From assembly GCF_007830495.1 (NCBI RefSeq), contig NZ_VLKW01000004.1:495439-559438 (forward strand): a DNA stretch of 64,000 bases, read 5' to 3'. Shown piece by piece: positions 9,101 through 17,248 of this stretch. The notes under the pieces are model-generated. The model saw only the letters and a program-made list of their open reading frames with translations, did no database searches and had not been told where the DNA came from. Source of the stretch: Pseudoduganella flava (GTDB taxonomy: Bacteria; Pseudomonadota; Gammaproteobacteria; Burkholderiales; Burkholderiaceae_D). A program made the position numbers and the translations under genes. The stretch's first letter is position 1, and every line of letters begins with the position of its first letter.

Positions 9101-11984
9101 GCTCACCGTTGCCGATGCGGCGCTGTCGGCGGACAACGGCGACAGCGGCACCGACTTCATCACCAATGTGGCGGCGCAGAACATCGGCGGCACGCTGAGC
9201 GGGCCGCTGGCCGCCGGCGAATTCGTCGAGGTCTCGCTCGACAACGGCGTGCACTGGACCACGGCCATGGGGTCGATCGGTTCGGGCGTGTGGTCGCTGC
9301 AGAACCAGACGCTGACGGGCAGCGGCACGCTGCAGGCGCGCGTCAGCGACACGGCTGGCAACCACGGCACGGCGCTGCCGCAGGCCTACCTGATCGATAC
9401 GGCAGCACCGGTAGCGGCCACGCCGGTGCGCACGAACCTGATCGATCCGAGCACGGCCACCTTCACGTTCACCGTCGCCTACAGCGATACCGGCGGCTCG
9501 GGGTTGAACAAGGCGTCGATCAGCACGGACAACGTGTCCGTCACCGGGCCGGGTGGCACGCTGACGGTGAGCGCCGCGCAGGCAAGCGGCAATACCGTCA
9601 CCTACACGGTGGAAGCGCCGGGCGGCAGCTGGGACGCGAGCGAGGCGGGCGACTACACGATCGGCCTGTCCGGCGGCGTGATGGACATGGCCGGCAACGC
9701 CGTCGTCGCGGATGCCGCCGCGCACACGTTCCACGTCGGCTTCCGGCCAACGGCGACGATCGCCGTTGGCGACACCACGCTGACGGCAGGCGAGACGACG
9801 ACGGTCACGATCACGTTCACGCAGGCCGTGCAGGACCTGGACATCGGCGACCTGACGGCACCGAACGGCACGCTGACGCAGCTGGCGACGGCGGACGGCG
9901 GCCTGACGTGGACGGCGACGCTGACGCCCGCCGCCAGTGCGTGGGTCACGTCGAACACCATCGCGCTGAACCTGACGCAGGTGCACAGCGGGGACGGCAC
10001 GGCGGGCACGGGCACGGCCACGTCGAATACGTATGCGGTGCAGACGGGTACCGCGCCCGGGCCGGAGCAGCCCACCGGCACGGTCGACGGCGTGCCCGTC
10101 ACCAGCACGCAGCAGACCGACCCGGGTACGGGCCTCGTCAACAACACCGTCACCGTGCCGGTCGTGACCACGACGCGCACCGACGACCCGAACACGCCGC
10201 ACCCGGGCCTGGCCGATATTCCGCTGGCCGCGACCAAAGGCGGGACCGGCGCGGCGCTCACGGTCAGCCTGCCTGTCGGCACGGGCCTGGACGTCAGCGG
10301 CCCGGCCACACTGCTGACGAACCAGGAAGCGTTGCTGGACCTGATCCGCCGCATCGAACAGAAGACCGCGAGCGGATCGGACGTGCAGCAGCAGATGACG
10401 GGCGAGGGCACGACGTTCCTCGACAATCTGCTGGCGAGCACGCTGCTGCAGACGGCCACGGTGACGCCGACGGCCACCGCGGGCGCGGCCGGCTCGATCC
10501 TGATTTCGGGCGCCACCACGACGGGTACGCCGGCCGGCGCCGCCGTGCACGGCATCGTGCTCGATGCGCACCAGGTGGGACCGAACGTCACGCTGCAGCT
10601 CGACAATGTGGCGTTTGCCGCGGTCGTCGGCGCGGCCACGCTGCGCGGCGGGGCGGGCAACAACATCGTCATCGGCGACGATGCAAGCCAGAGCATCTTC
10701 CTGGGGCCCGAGGACGACCAGCTGCTGGGTGGCGGGGGCGACGACGTGATCGGCAGCGCGGGCGGCAACGACACCCTGTCGGGCGGCGACGGCAACGACG
10801 CGGCGGCCGGCGGGATCGGCAACGACAGCGTAGGCGGCGGGGCCGGCAACGACATCCTGCAGGGCGGGCGCAGCGACCGCGGGCATTGGGACTTCACGCT
10901 GGCGGCGGACGGCACGCTGAGCGCGGGGCACCAGACGCAAATGTTCGCGCCGCTGCTGAGCGAAACGCTGGCGCGCACGGAGCTCGATGCGAGTGCCGAT
11001 GCGTTGGCATTCATCTCGGCCGGCGCCGCATCGCTGCGCGACATCGCGCTGCTGTACCACGGCGCGTTCGACCGGGCGGCCGATCTGACGGGGCTGAACT
11101 TCTACCTCGAGCGCGGCGCGTCGATGGCGGCGATCGCCCAGGGCTTCGTGAACTCGGCCGAATGGAAGGCTTCGGCGCTGAACGCCGCTACCGACAGTGC
11201 CTATGTGCAGGCGCTGTACCAGCAGGTGCTGGGGCGTGCGGGCGAGGCGGCGGGCGTCGCGTTCTGGCTCGGCAAGCTGGCCGGCACCGATGGGCCGGCA
11301 CTGTCTCGTGCCGACGTGCTGCTGGCGTTCGCCACCAGCGCGGAGCACCGCGGCCATTATGCGAACGGCATCGTCGTCGCGGCGGCGGATGTGACGGCGG
11401 AGCGGGGCTGGATCACAGGCAGCGGCGACGACCGGCTCGAGGGCGGCACGGGCGATGACGTGCTGGTCGGCGGCGACGGTACCGACACGGCCGTCTTCGC
11501 CGGCAAGCAAGCCGATTACGGACTGCTCGTGACCGGACCCGATCGGGTCGTGCTGGCCAGCGTCGCGGCGGGCGGCCCGGATGTGCTGTCCGGCATCGAG
11601 CGGGGCGAATTCGCCGACGGCACGCTCGACCTGTCGTTCACGCAGGGGGACCAGATCGAGACGCTGGGCCTGCTGTACCAGGCCGTGCTGGACCGTGCGG
11701 CCGACCTGCCGGGCATCGCCTCGTGGGCGAACCAGCATCTGACGACGGCGCAGCTGGCCGCCGGGTTCGCGGCATCGGCCGAGTTCCACGGTCGCTACGA
11801 CGGCATGTCCGACACGGCGTTCGTCCAGGCGCTTTACGCCAATTCCGGCCTGGACGCCGCCGCGGCGGGCGGGGCGCAGAGCTGGGTGTCCTATCTGGGC
11901 AGCCACACCCGGGCGGAGCTGATCGGCACATGGGTTACCCAGCAGGCGGTGGCCGATGCGCAGTTCACGGACCCCGGCTACTGA
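6126..11984 (+). CDS. Giant RTX surface/secreted protein with DUF4347, Ig-like, RTX and two DUF4214 domains
   Basis: A protein of 1952 residues without a Sec signal. In order it has a DUF4347 domain (about residues 10-165, with HVLSHGTAGTLQLG), a beta-rich segment, a cadherin-like repeat (about 350-450), and several roughly 100-residue Ig-like repeats. These share the phrases ISADTG, FITNVASQTV and DTAGNHG, and one Big-type repeat is near residue 1220. An RTX nonapeptide block follows at about 10,730-10,870 of the window (GGNDTLSGGDGNDAAAGG). Then come DUF4214 (DIALLYHGAFDRAADLTGLN), a second short RTX block (GSGDDRLEGGTGDDVLVGG) and a second DUF4214. This layout fits calcium-dependent folding after type I secretion and a role in adhesion or the surface layer; no T1SS genes are in the window. 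GAAGGA lies 9 nt before ATG 6126. Confidence 0.8.
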   Translation: MYVMQDTADQATRTHIVFIDPGIANYQALLASLDPSAEVHLIDSRDGLAQIAATLAGRSGIDAVHVLSHGTAGTLQLGALALTAQVLEERSADVAAIRAALSADADLLLYGCDAGAGSAGAALVDTLARLTGADVAASTGLTGAAAAGGDWVLERSSGTIETAALGSDGAFDTFAGTLATPVTFGFESNFNADQNIGAPGTATATQTVGAHTLTVTAPSSALVVVPEGTFTGNSSDAVMNGNVLAVDWSDSSIQLPLKVRMQLDSGKVFTLTSFSLINTSGLSTLRVTTDKGFVDFTLPFDPDGHVYTSSAAALQNASYAEFTDADGNPIALEFDDIVLSNISVPPTFVGSTTTLTAAQNAGAVDMSALLHVSDTDSGETLTWTQKTMPTHGTLTLSGATAATGSSNITPGGTLTYTPTAGYAGTDTFTVQVSDGSVTATRTITVNVNPAQPGAPDLAAASDTGASSTDNITAANVMTFSGTSAAGDVASTVRVFIDTNNNGAYNAGEATGTATVNNGSWTVSGINTAALTSGNYNVYSLVTSATGSLTSSTSAPLAITVDHTAPTLTFSGIDISADTGTSNADFNTATAAQTITATLSGAPGAGDVVYGSVDNGGSWVDITSKVSGTTLTWTGATLVAGGGIRLRVDDEHGNQGSVATQAYTLDTSAPTQTVASQALSADSGASAGDFVTNTAAQTISGTLSAPTAAGDFVEVSLNNGSTWTTASNTTGTNTWSLAGQTLAASGTLQVRVTDTAGNHGSASSQAYVVDTTAPTAAVVAVDQIAPSGSAFTFKVTYADTGGSTLDTSTFGTGNVGVFDPNGNKLAVTGIAASGNEVTYTVQAPGGSWDTGDVGTYTVALNASSVRDRAGNAVAADASADTFNVAFSTAPAVSGLALSSDTGISNTDFITNVASQTVTATLSKALDVGDKVWGSLDNGGKWVDITNQVSGTSVKWVGVTLSGTDTIAIKATDSNAQDGIAASHAYELDTTAPTLTVADAALSADNGDSGTDFITNVAAQNIGGTLSGPLAAGEFVEVSLDNGVHWTTAMGSIGSGVWSLQNQTLTGSGTLQARVSDTAGNHGTALPQAYLIDTAAPVAATPVRTNLIDPSTATFTFTVAYSDTGGSGLNKASISTDNVSVTGPGGTLTVSAAQASGNTVTYTVEAPGGSWDASEAGDYTIGLSGGVMDMAGNAVVADAAAHTFHVGFRPTATIAVGDTTLTAGETTTVTITFTQAVQDLDIGDLTAPNGTLTQLATADGGLTWTATLTPAASAWVTSNTIALNLTQVHSGDGTAGTGTATSNTYAVQTGTAPGPEQPTGTVDGVPVTSTQQTDPGTGLVNNTVTVPVVTTTRTDDPNTPHPGLADIPLAATKGGTGAALTVSLPVGTGLDVSGPATLLTNQEALLDLIRRIEQKTASGSDVQQQMTGEGTTFLDNLLASTLLQTATVTPTATAGAAGSILISGATTTGTPAGAAVHGIVLDAHQVGPNVTLQLDNVAFAAVVGAATLRGGAGNNIVIGDDASQSIFLGPEDDQLLGGGGDDVIGSAGGNDTLSGGDGNDAAAGGIGNDSVGGGAGNDILQGGRSDRGHWDFTLAADGTLSAGHQTQMFAPLLSETLARTELDASADALAFISAGAASLRDIALLYHGAFDRAADLTGLNFYLERGASMAAIAQGFVNSAEWKASALNAATDSAYVQALYQQVLGRAGEAAGVAFWLGKLAGTDGPALSRADVLLAFATSAEHRGHYANGIVVAAADVTAERGWITGSGDDRLEGGTGDDVLVGGDGTDTAVFAGKQADYGLLVTGPDRVVLASVAAGGPDVLSGIERGEFADGTLDLSFTQGDQIETLGLLYQAVLDRAADLPGIASWANQHLTTAQLAAGFAASAEFHGRYDGMSDTAFVQALYANSGLDAAAAGGAQSWVSYLGSHTRAELIGTWVTQQAVADAQFTDPGY

Positions 11985-12042
11985 GCGGTTCAGTGTTCGT
12001 TGAAACAATAAATATGTACTAATAGCATCGTTTTGCAGGTAA

Positions 12043-12068
12043 GATCGCGGGTTTTTCCGCCCGCGATC
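12043..12068. promoter_or_regulatory. 9-bp stem hairpin just before the second RTX gene
   Basis: GATCGCGGG and CCCGCGATC are perfect complementary arms around an 8-nt T-rich loop. The hairpin ends 6 nt before the preferred GTG start at 12075 and covers the place where a ribosome binding site should be. It is not followed by a T run. It may act as a weak terminator for the upstream RTX gene, or it may hide the start of the downstream one. Confidence 0.45.
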
Positions 12069-12074
12069 CTCACC

Positions 12075-15000
12075 GTGCCCAATACCGCTCCCGTTTTCCT
12101 GAACAACAATCCGCTGCTCCACATCCAGAATGTCGGATCCCAGCGTTTCAACGAACTTGCCGCCGTCAGCGATCCCGACAGCGGCCAGACGCTGACGTGG
12201 ACGCAGGTTATCGGTCCCGCCCATGGCACGTTGACGATGTACCAGATGACGGCGGCCTCCGGCGGCACCAGCATCACGCCGGGCGGCCTGTTGATCTACA
12301 TGGCCACCGATGGCTATGCCGGCCTCGACAAGTTCACGATGGCCGTGTCGGACGGTGTCGATACCGTCACGCGCGAGATCACGATCCGGGTCGCGCCGGA
12401 AACCCCGGGCAAGCCCGATCTGGCAAGCGCCAGCGACAACGGCGCCAGTGCATCCGACGACATCACGTCGGCAACGTCGCTGACCTTCAGCGGCACCAGC
12501 GCACGCAACGACACGACCAGCAAGGTCACCGTGTTCATCGACCAGAACGGCAACGCCGCCTACGATGTTGGCGAGGCGGCCGCGTCGGCGACGGTGCATT
12601 CCAACGGCTGGACCGTCAACGGGCTGTCCGCCGCGGCATTGACCGGCACCTACAACGCCTACGCGTTCACGACGTCGGGCGACGGCTTCGTGACGAGCGC
12701 GCTGTCCGCCGCCAGGTCCATCACGTTCGTCAGCAGCGCCCCGGCGGTGACGTTCTCGGCGATCGGCTTCTCGGACGATACGGGCACGGCGGGCGACCGC
12801 ATCACCAATGTCGCGGTGCAGACGATCACCGCGACATTGAGCGGCGCGCTGGCCGTCGGTCAGACCGTGCAGGGTTCGCTGGACAATGGCGCGACGTGGA
12901 CCGACATCACGTCGAAGGTGAGCGGCACGACGCTGACGTGGACGAACGCCACCCTCGTTGCCGGCGGCGGCCTGCAGCTGAAGGCCGTCGACCAGGATGG
13001 CCGCGGCAGCGCCACGTCGTTGTCCTACCAGCTGGATACGGCGGGACCGACGGCGACGGCGCACCTCGATAACCTCTTCAACCCGAGTGGCGCCGGCCTG
13101 TCGTTCGGCATCGACTTTGCCGATGCGGGCAGCGGCATCGAACAGAACAGCGCCGTGTTCGCCGGCGTGACCGTGACGGGGCCGAACGGCAATCTCGTCG
13201 GGGCGGGGTCGACGATGAACATCGGTACCTATGAGGGCCAGTACGTGTTCTCCGCGCCAGGCGGCACGTGGGACAGCGCCGACGAAGGCACGTACACGGT
13301 GACCGTCAGCGGCGTGCGCGACACCGTCGGCAACACGATGACGCCGCTCGTGCAGACGTTCAACGTGCTGTTCAATGGCGACCCGTCGCTGGTCGCGCCG
13401 GCCACCAACATCGCGATCACGGATACCCAGCAGGCCACGCCGTTCGCCGGCATCACGATCGCCGACCCGGACAACGACACGCTGCAGCTGACGATCTCGT
13501 ACGACGGCAGCCACGGCACGCTGTCCGGCGCGGGCCTGTCCGGCGGCGCGGGCATCTACACGATGAGCGGCACGCCGGCCGCGCTGCAGGCGGCACTGCG
13601 CGCGCTCGTGTTCACGCCGGCCGCGAACCAGGCAGGCCCCGGCGACTCCGTGTCGACGGCGCTGGCGGTGACGGTGGGCGACGGCTGGTTCCAGACGGCG
13701 TTCGACTCGAACACGGTCGTCACCGTCAGCGGTACTGCACCGGCGGCCACGCTGGCGCTGTCGGACAGCAGCCTGGCATTCGGCGAGAAGGCGACGCTGA
13801 CGGTGACGTTCTCCGAGCCCGTCTCGGGCTTCGCGCTGGACGACCTGACGGTGGAGGGCGGCACGCTCGGCGCGCTCGCGACGACCGACGGCGGCAAAAC
13901 ATGGACGGCGGCGTTCACGCCGGCGGCGAACCTCGCCGCGGCCGTCAATCACATCACGCTCGATCTCACGGGCGTGCAGGATGCGGCGCACATCGCCGGC
14001 AGCGGCAGCGTGCAGTCCGGCGCCTATGCCATCAATACGATCGCACCGCCCGTGCCGGCGCAACCCGACCAGCCCGAGGACGTCGACCTGCGCGGCAGCC
14101 AGGGCAGCGACACGCTGTCCGGCGGCGAAGGCAACGACGTCCTCGCGGGCGGTGGCGGCAATGACGTGCTGGCCGGCGGGGCCGGCAACGACGTGCTGCT
14201 GGGCGGCAGCAGCGACCGCGGCGCGTGGGCGTTCAATCTGGTCGACGGGGTGCTGAACGTCACGCACGACGGCGCCATCGTCGCGCCGGCACAGCTGATT
14301 GGTGACGCGGGCGCGCTGGGCTTCCTTGCCGCGCCGGCCGCCACGCTGACTGACCTGGCCCTGCTGTACCAGGCCGCGTTCGGCCGCACGCCCGACTTGG
14401 CAGGGCTCAACCTGTACGCGCAGGGCGGGGCGCCGCTGGCCGCGATCGCGCAGGCGCTCACCCAGTCGGCCGAATGGGCGGGCTCCGCGCTGGACACGGG
14501 TACGGACAGCGCCTTCGTCGAGGCACTGTACCGGCAGGTGCTGGGGCGCGACGGCGAGGCGGCCGGCGTCGCGTTCTGGCTCGGCAAGCTGGCCGGCACC
14601 GGCAGCCCGGCGCTGTCGCGCGCCGACGTGCTGCTCGCCTTTGCCACCAGCGGCGAGCATCGCAGCGACTATGCGGACGGCATCGCCGTCGCCGCGCCAA
14701 ACGTGGCGGTGGAGCAGGGCTGGCTGGCGGGCAGCGGCGACGACCGGCTCGAGGGCGGCAGCGGCAACGACGTGCTGGTGGGCGGCGACGGCATCGACAC
14801 GGCCGTTTTCGCCGGCAAGCAGGCCGACTGGCTGGTGCGCGTGCTGGGCGACGGCCGCATCGCGCTGACGACGGCCGGCGGCGAGACCGATACGCTGACG
14901 GGCATCGAGCGCGCCGAGTTCGCGGACGGCACCCGCGACCTGTCGTTCAGCCAGAGCGCGGATGTCGAGACGGTGGGCCTGCTGTACCAGGCGGTGCTCG

Positions 15001-15293
15001 GGCGCGCCGCCGACCTGGCCGGCATCGCGGGGTGGACCGCGCAGCACGCGTCGGCGCAGCAACTGGCGAACGGCTTTGCGGCATCCGCCGAGTTCCAGGC
15101 GCGTTATGGCCAGCTGTCCGACAGCGCGTTCGTGCAGGCGCTGTACGCGAACTCGGGCCTGGCGGCGGGGGCGGCCGGCGGCACGGCAGCGTGGGTGAAC
15201 TATCTGCATGACCACACCCGCGCCGAGCTGATCGGCACGTGGATCGGGCAGGACGCGGTGGTCGCTGCACAATTTGCAACACCCGGCCAGTAG
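12075..15293 (+). CDS. Second RTX protein, shorter paralogue with cadherin/Ig-like, RTX and two DUF4214 domains
   Basis: A protein of 1072 residues from GTG 12075 (1086 if TTG 12033 is used); neither start has a good Shine-Dalgarno. It repeats the plan of its neighbour without DUF4347. Near residue 20 is the cadherin-like unit (VSDPDSGQTLTWTQVIGPAH, versus VSDTDSGETLTWTQKTMPTH in the neighbour). Ig-like units follow, then RTX repeats near window 14,090-14,215 (GGEGNDVLAGGGGNDVLAGG), DUF4214, a short RTX block (GSGDDRLEGGSGNDVLVGG) and a final DUF4214. The C-terminal 430 residues align almost block for block with the neighbour, so the pair arose by tandem duplication. No Sec signal is seen, so type I secretion is likely. 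Its role is presumably at the cell surface. Confidence 0.75.
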   Translation: MPNTAPVFLNNNPLLHIQNVGSQRFNELAAVSDPDSGQTLTWTQVIGPAHGTLTMYQMTAASGGTSITPGGLLIYMATDGYAGLDKFTMAVSDGVDTVTREITIRVAPETPGKPDLASASDNGASASDDITSATSLTFSGTSARNDTTSKVTVFIDQNGNAAYDVGEAAASATVHSNGWTVNGLSAAALTGTYNAYAFTTSGDGFVTSALSAARSITFVSSAPAVTFSAIGFSDDTGTAGDRITNVAVQTITATLSGALAVGQTVQGSLDNGATWTDITSKVSGTTLTWTNATLVAGGGLQLKAVDQDGRGSATSLSYQLDTAGPTATAHLDNLFNPSGAGLSFGIDFADAGSGIEQNSAVFAGVTVTGPNGNLVGAGSTMNIGTYEGQYVFSAPGGTWDSADEGTYTVTVSGVRDTVGNTMTPLVQTFNVLFNGDPSLVAPATNIAITDTQQATPFAGITIADPDNDTLQLTISYDGSHGTLSGAGLSGGAGIYTMSGTPAALQAALRALVFTPAANQAGPGDSVSTALAVTVGDGWFQTAFDSNTVVTVSGTAPAATLALSDSSLAFGEKATLTVTFSEPVSGFALDDLTVEGGTLGALATTDGGKTWTAAFTPAANLAAAVNHITLDLTGVQDAAHIAGSGSVQSGAYAINTIAPPVPAQPDQPEDVDLRGSQGSDTLSGGEGNDVLAGGGGNDVLAGGAGNDVLLGGSSDRGAWAFNLVDGVLNVTHDGAIVAPAQLIGDAGALGFLAAPAATLTDLALLYQAAFGRTPDLAGLNLYAQGGAPLAAIAQALTQSAEWAGSALDTGTDSAFVEALYRQVLGRDGEAAGVAFWLGKLAGTGSPALSRADVLLAFATSGEHRSDYADGIAVAAPNVAVEQGWLAGSGDDRLEGGSGNDVLVGGDGIDTAVFAGKQADWLVRVLGDGRIALTTAGGETDTLTGIERAEFADGTRDLSFSQSADVETVGLLYQAVLGRAADLAGIAGWTAQHASAQQLANGFAASAEFQARYGQLSDSAFVQALYANSGLAAGAAGGTAAWVNYLHDHTRAELIGTWIGQDAVVAAQFATPGQ

Positions 15294-15317
15294 GTTCGAG
15301 TGAGCGGCGGCTCTACC

Positions 15318-15354
15318 ATTGGTGATACCTATCCTTTCGATAGAATCAATTAGC
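15318..15354 (+). promoter_or_regulatory. OxyR-type binding site upstream of catalase
   Basis: The known OxyR site is two ATAGnTnnnAnCTAT units separated by 7 bp. Here ATTG-g-T-nnn-A-n-CTAT (15318-15332), a 7-bp spacer (15333-15339) and ATAG (15340-15343) followed by a matching A at 15349 agree with three of the four half-sites. The fourth half-site (15351-15354, TAGC) is degraded. The site ends 62 bp before the catalase ATG, which is the normal place for peroxide-induced activation. The match is read directly; binding is inferred. Confidence 0.6.
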
Positions 15355-15416
15355 TTTTCCAATGTGCGATGGCAACGTAGAATTTCTTCACGTTCACACC
15401 ACACAGGAGCCAAAAC

Positions 15417-16880
15417 ATGAGCCAGCCGCCAATCACCACCGCATCCGGCATTCCCGTCGCGGACAACCAGAACTCGGCCAGCGCAGGGCCGCGCGGCCCG
15501 TTGCTGCTGCAGGACTTCCACCTGCTCGAGAAGCTGCAGCACTTCAACCGCGAGCGCATTCCTGAGCGCGTGGTGCACGCGAAAGGCTCGGGCGCCTATG
15601 GCACGTTCACCGTCACGCACGACATCCGCAAGTACACGAAGGCCAAGCTGTTCTCGGCGATCGGCAAGCAGACCGAAACGTTCCTGCGCTTTTCCACGGT
15701 GGGCGGCGAAAAGGGCAGCGCCGACACCGAGCGCGATCCGCGCGGCTTCGCGGTGCGCTTCTACACGGAAGAAGGCAACTGGGACCTGGTCGGCAACAAC
15801 ACGCCCGTGTTCTTCCTGAAGGACGGCATCAAGTTCCCCGACTTCATCCACACGCAAAAGCGCGACCCGCAAACGAACCTGAAGTCGGCGACGATGATGT
15901 TCGACTTCTGGAGCAAGGCCCCGGAATCGCTGCACCAGGTGACGACCTTGTTCTCCAGCCGCGGCACGCCGGACGGCTACCGCCACATGCACGGCTTCGG
16001 CAGCCACACCTTCAGCCTGATCAATGATGCCGGAGAACGCGTCTACGTGAAGTGGCACTTCCTGACGCAGCAGGGCATCAAGAACCTGACCGCCGCGGAC
16101 GCTGTGCGCATCGCCGGCGAAGACCCGGACTACGCGCAGCGCGACCTGTTCAACGCGATCGCCCGCGGCGAGTTCCCGCGCTGGACCGTGTCGATCCAGG
16201 CGGCGACGGAAGCCGAACTGGCCGCATGGGAGCAGCGCACCGGCTGGAACCCGTTCGACCTGACGAAGGTCTGGCCGCACGCGGACTTCCCGCTGCAGCA
16301 AGTTGGCGTGCTGGAACTGAACCGCAACCCGGTGAACTACCATGCCGAGGTGGAGCAGGCCGCGCTGTCGCCGGCGAACGTCGTCCCGGGCATGGGCTAT
16401 TCGCCGGACAAGATGCTGCAGGCACGCCTGTTCGCCTACCACGACGCCCAGCTGTACCGCGTCGGCACGAACCACCAGTACCTGCCGGTGAACGCACCGC
16501 GCTGCCCGGTGCACAACCAGCAGCGTGACGGCGCGATGGCCTTCGCGAACGGCGGTGCCGAGCAAAACTACGCGACGGTGCAAGCGGGCGGTACGGGCGT
16601 GCAAGGCCTGGGCCACGGCGAACCGGCGCTGGCATTGAACGGCCCGGCGGGCATCTACGACCCACGCGGCACGGACGACGACTACACGCAAGCCGGCAAC
16701 CTGTTCCGCCTGCTGCCGGCGGACGAGCAGCAGGCGCTGTTCGCCAACCTGGCCGGCCCGCTGTCGCAAGTGCCGGACGACATCGTCCTGCGCCAGCTGG
16801 CCCACTTCGACAAGGCCGACCCAGCCTACGGCGCCGGCGTGCGCGCCGCGCTGAAGCAACGCGGCCGCAACGTCGCCTGA
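15417..16880 (+). CDS. katA: Catalase, small-subunit heme b type
   Basis: A 487-residue monofunctional catalase that disproportionates hydrogen peroxide. The catalytic His sits in ERVVHAKGSGAYG (about residues 51-63), the distal Asn in GNNTPVFF (about residue 125), and the proximal heme Tyr in RLFAYHDAQLYRVG (about 335-348). The length fits the clade 3 enzymes (KatA/KatB). ATG 15417 is preceded by AGGAG. There is no signal peptide, so it is cytosolic. An OxyR-like site lies upstream, which supports peroxide control. The gene appears to be single, with a long repeat-bearing gap behind it and a hairpin terminator at 17157-17187. Confidence 0.93.
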   Translation: MSQPPITTASGIPVADNQNSASAGPRGPLLLQDFHLLEKLQHFNRERIPERVVHAKGSGAYGTFTVTHDIRKYTKAKLFSAIGKQTETFLRFSTVGGEKGSADTERDPRGFAVRFYTEEGNWDLVGNNTPVFFLKDGIKFPDFIHTQKRDPQTNLKSATMMFDFWSKAPESLHQVTTLFSSRGTPDGYRHMHGFGSHTFSLINDAGERVYVKWHFLTQQGIKNLTAADAVRIAGEDPDYAQRDLFNAIARGEFPRWTVSIQAATEAELAAWEQRTGWNPFDLTKVWPHADFPLQQVGVLELNRNPVNYHAEVEQAALSPANVVPGMGYSPDKMLQARLFAYHDAQLYRVGTNHQYLPVNAPRCPVHNQQRDGAMAFANGGAEQNYATVQAGGTGVQGLGHGEPALALNGPAGIYDPRGTDDDYTQAGNLFRLLPADEQQALFANLAGPLSQVPDDIVLRQLAHFDKADPAYGAGVRAALKQRGRNVA

Positions 16881-16907
16881 GGCCGCACTGGCTGAGCTTG
16901 TGTCCGC

Positions 16908-17135
16908 GGGACCATGGTCCCACTGCCAGGCACCGTTGACACGAGCTCAGCCGTAAAATGTCCCTTGGTGCCTGGCACCAGGAGACACGGACTCAGCCGT
17001 AAAATGTCCCTTGGTGCCTGGCACCAGGAGACACGGACTCAGCCGTAAAATGTCCCTTGGTGCCTGGCACCAGGGGACAAATTCACCCAGAGCGGCTGCT
17101 GAGTCCGTGTCACTGGTGCCTGGCACCAGTGACAC
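16908..17135. repeat. Palindromic repeat array with a 46-bp tandem unit
   Basis: This 368-bp gene-free stretch (16881-17248) is mostly repeats. It begins with a perfect 14-bp palindrome (GGGACCATGGTCCC, 16908-16921). Three copies of a 46-bp unit follow, starting at 16945, 16991 and 17037, each holding TTGGTGCCTGGCACCA. It closes with a perfect inverted repeat of 14-bp arms around one base (17107-17135). The shared core GGTGCCTGGCACC is the type of extragenic palindrome common in Oxalobacteraceae. The units are tandem and nearly identical, without unique spacers. Several could fold into hairpins in the catalase 3' region. Confidence 0.85.
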
Positions 17136-17156
17136 GGGCTGAACAGTAAGTAATGT

Positions 17157-17187
17157 CAAAAAAGCGGGCCACTGGTCTGCTTTTTTG
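17157..17187. terminator. Hairpin terminator, readable on both strands
   Basis: CAAAAAAGC and GCTTTTTTG are perfect 9-bp outer arms, with further pairing of GGCC and GGTC inside. The T run on the plus strand would stop transcription coming from catalase through the repeat array, and the A run would give the same on the other strand. It is 62 bp before the carboxypeptidase start. Confidence 0.6.
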
Positions 17188-17248
17188 CATTCAGGACTCA
17201 AACCGGGGACAATACGCCCATCCAAACCCATCGGATTCCAGGACAACA

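Noticed and set aside
6231..16859. A 3542-residue open frame on the minus strand across the RTX genes and catalase
   Set aside because: It is antisense to clearly coding genes with recognisable domains. Its composition (Arg, His, Gln, Ala rich) is the usual shadow of GC-rich codon use.
16945..17082. Possible CRISPR array
   Set aside because: The units are adjacent tandem copies with no unique spacers and no cas genes nearby.
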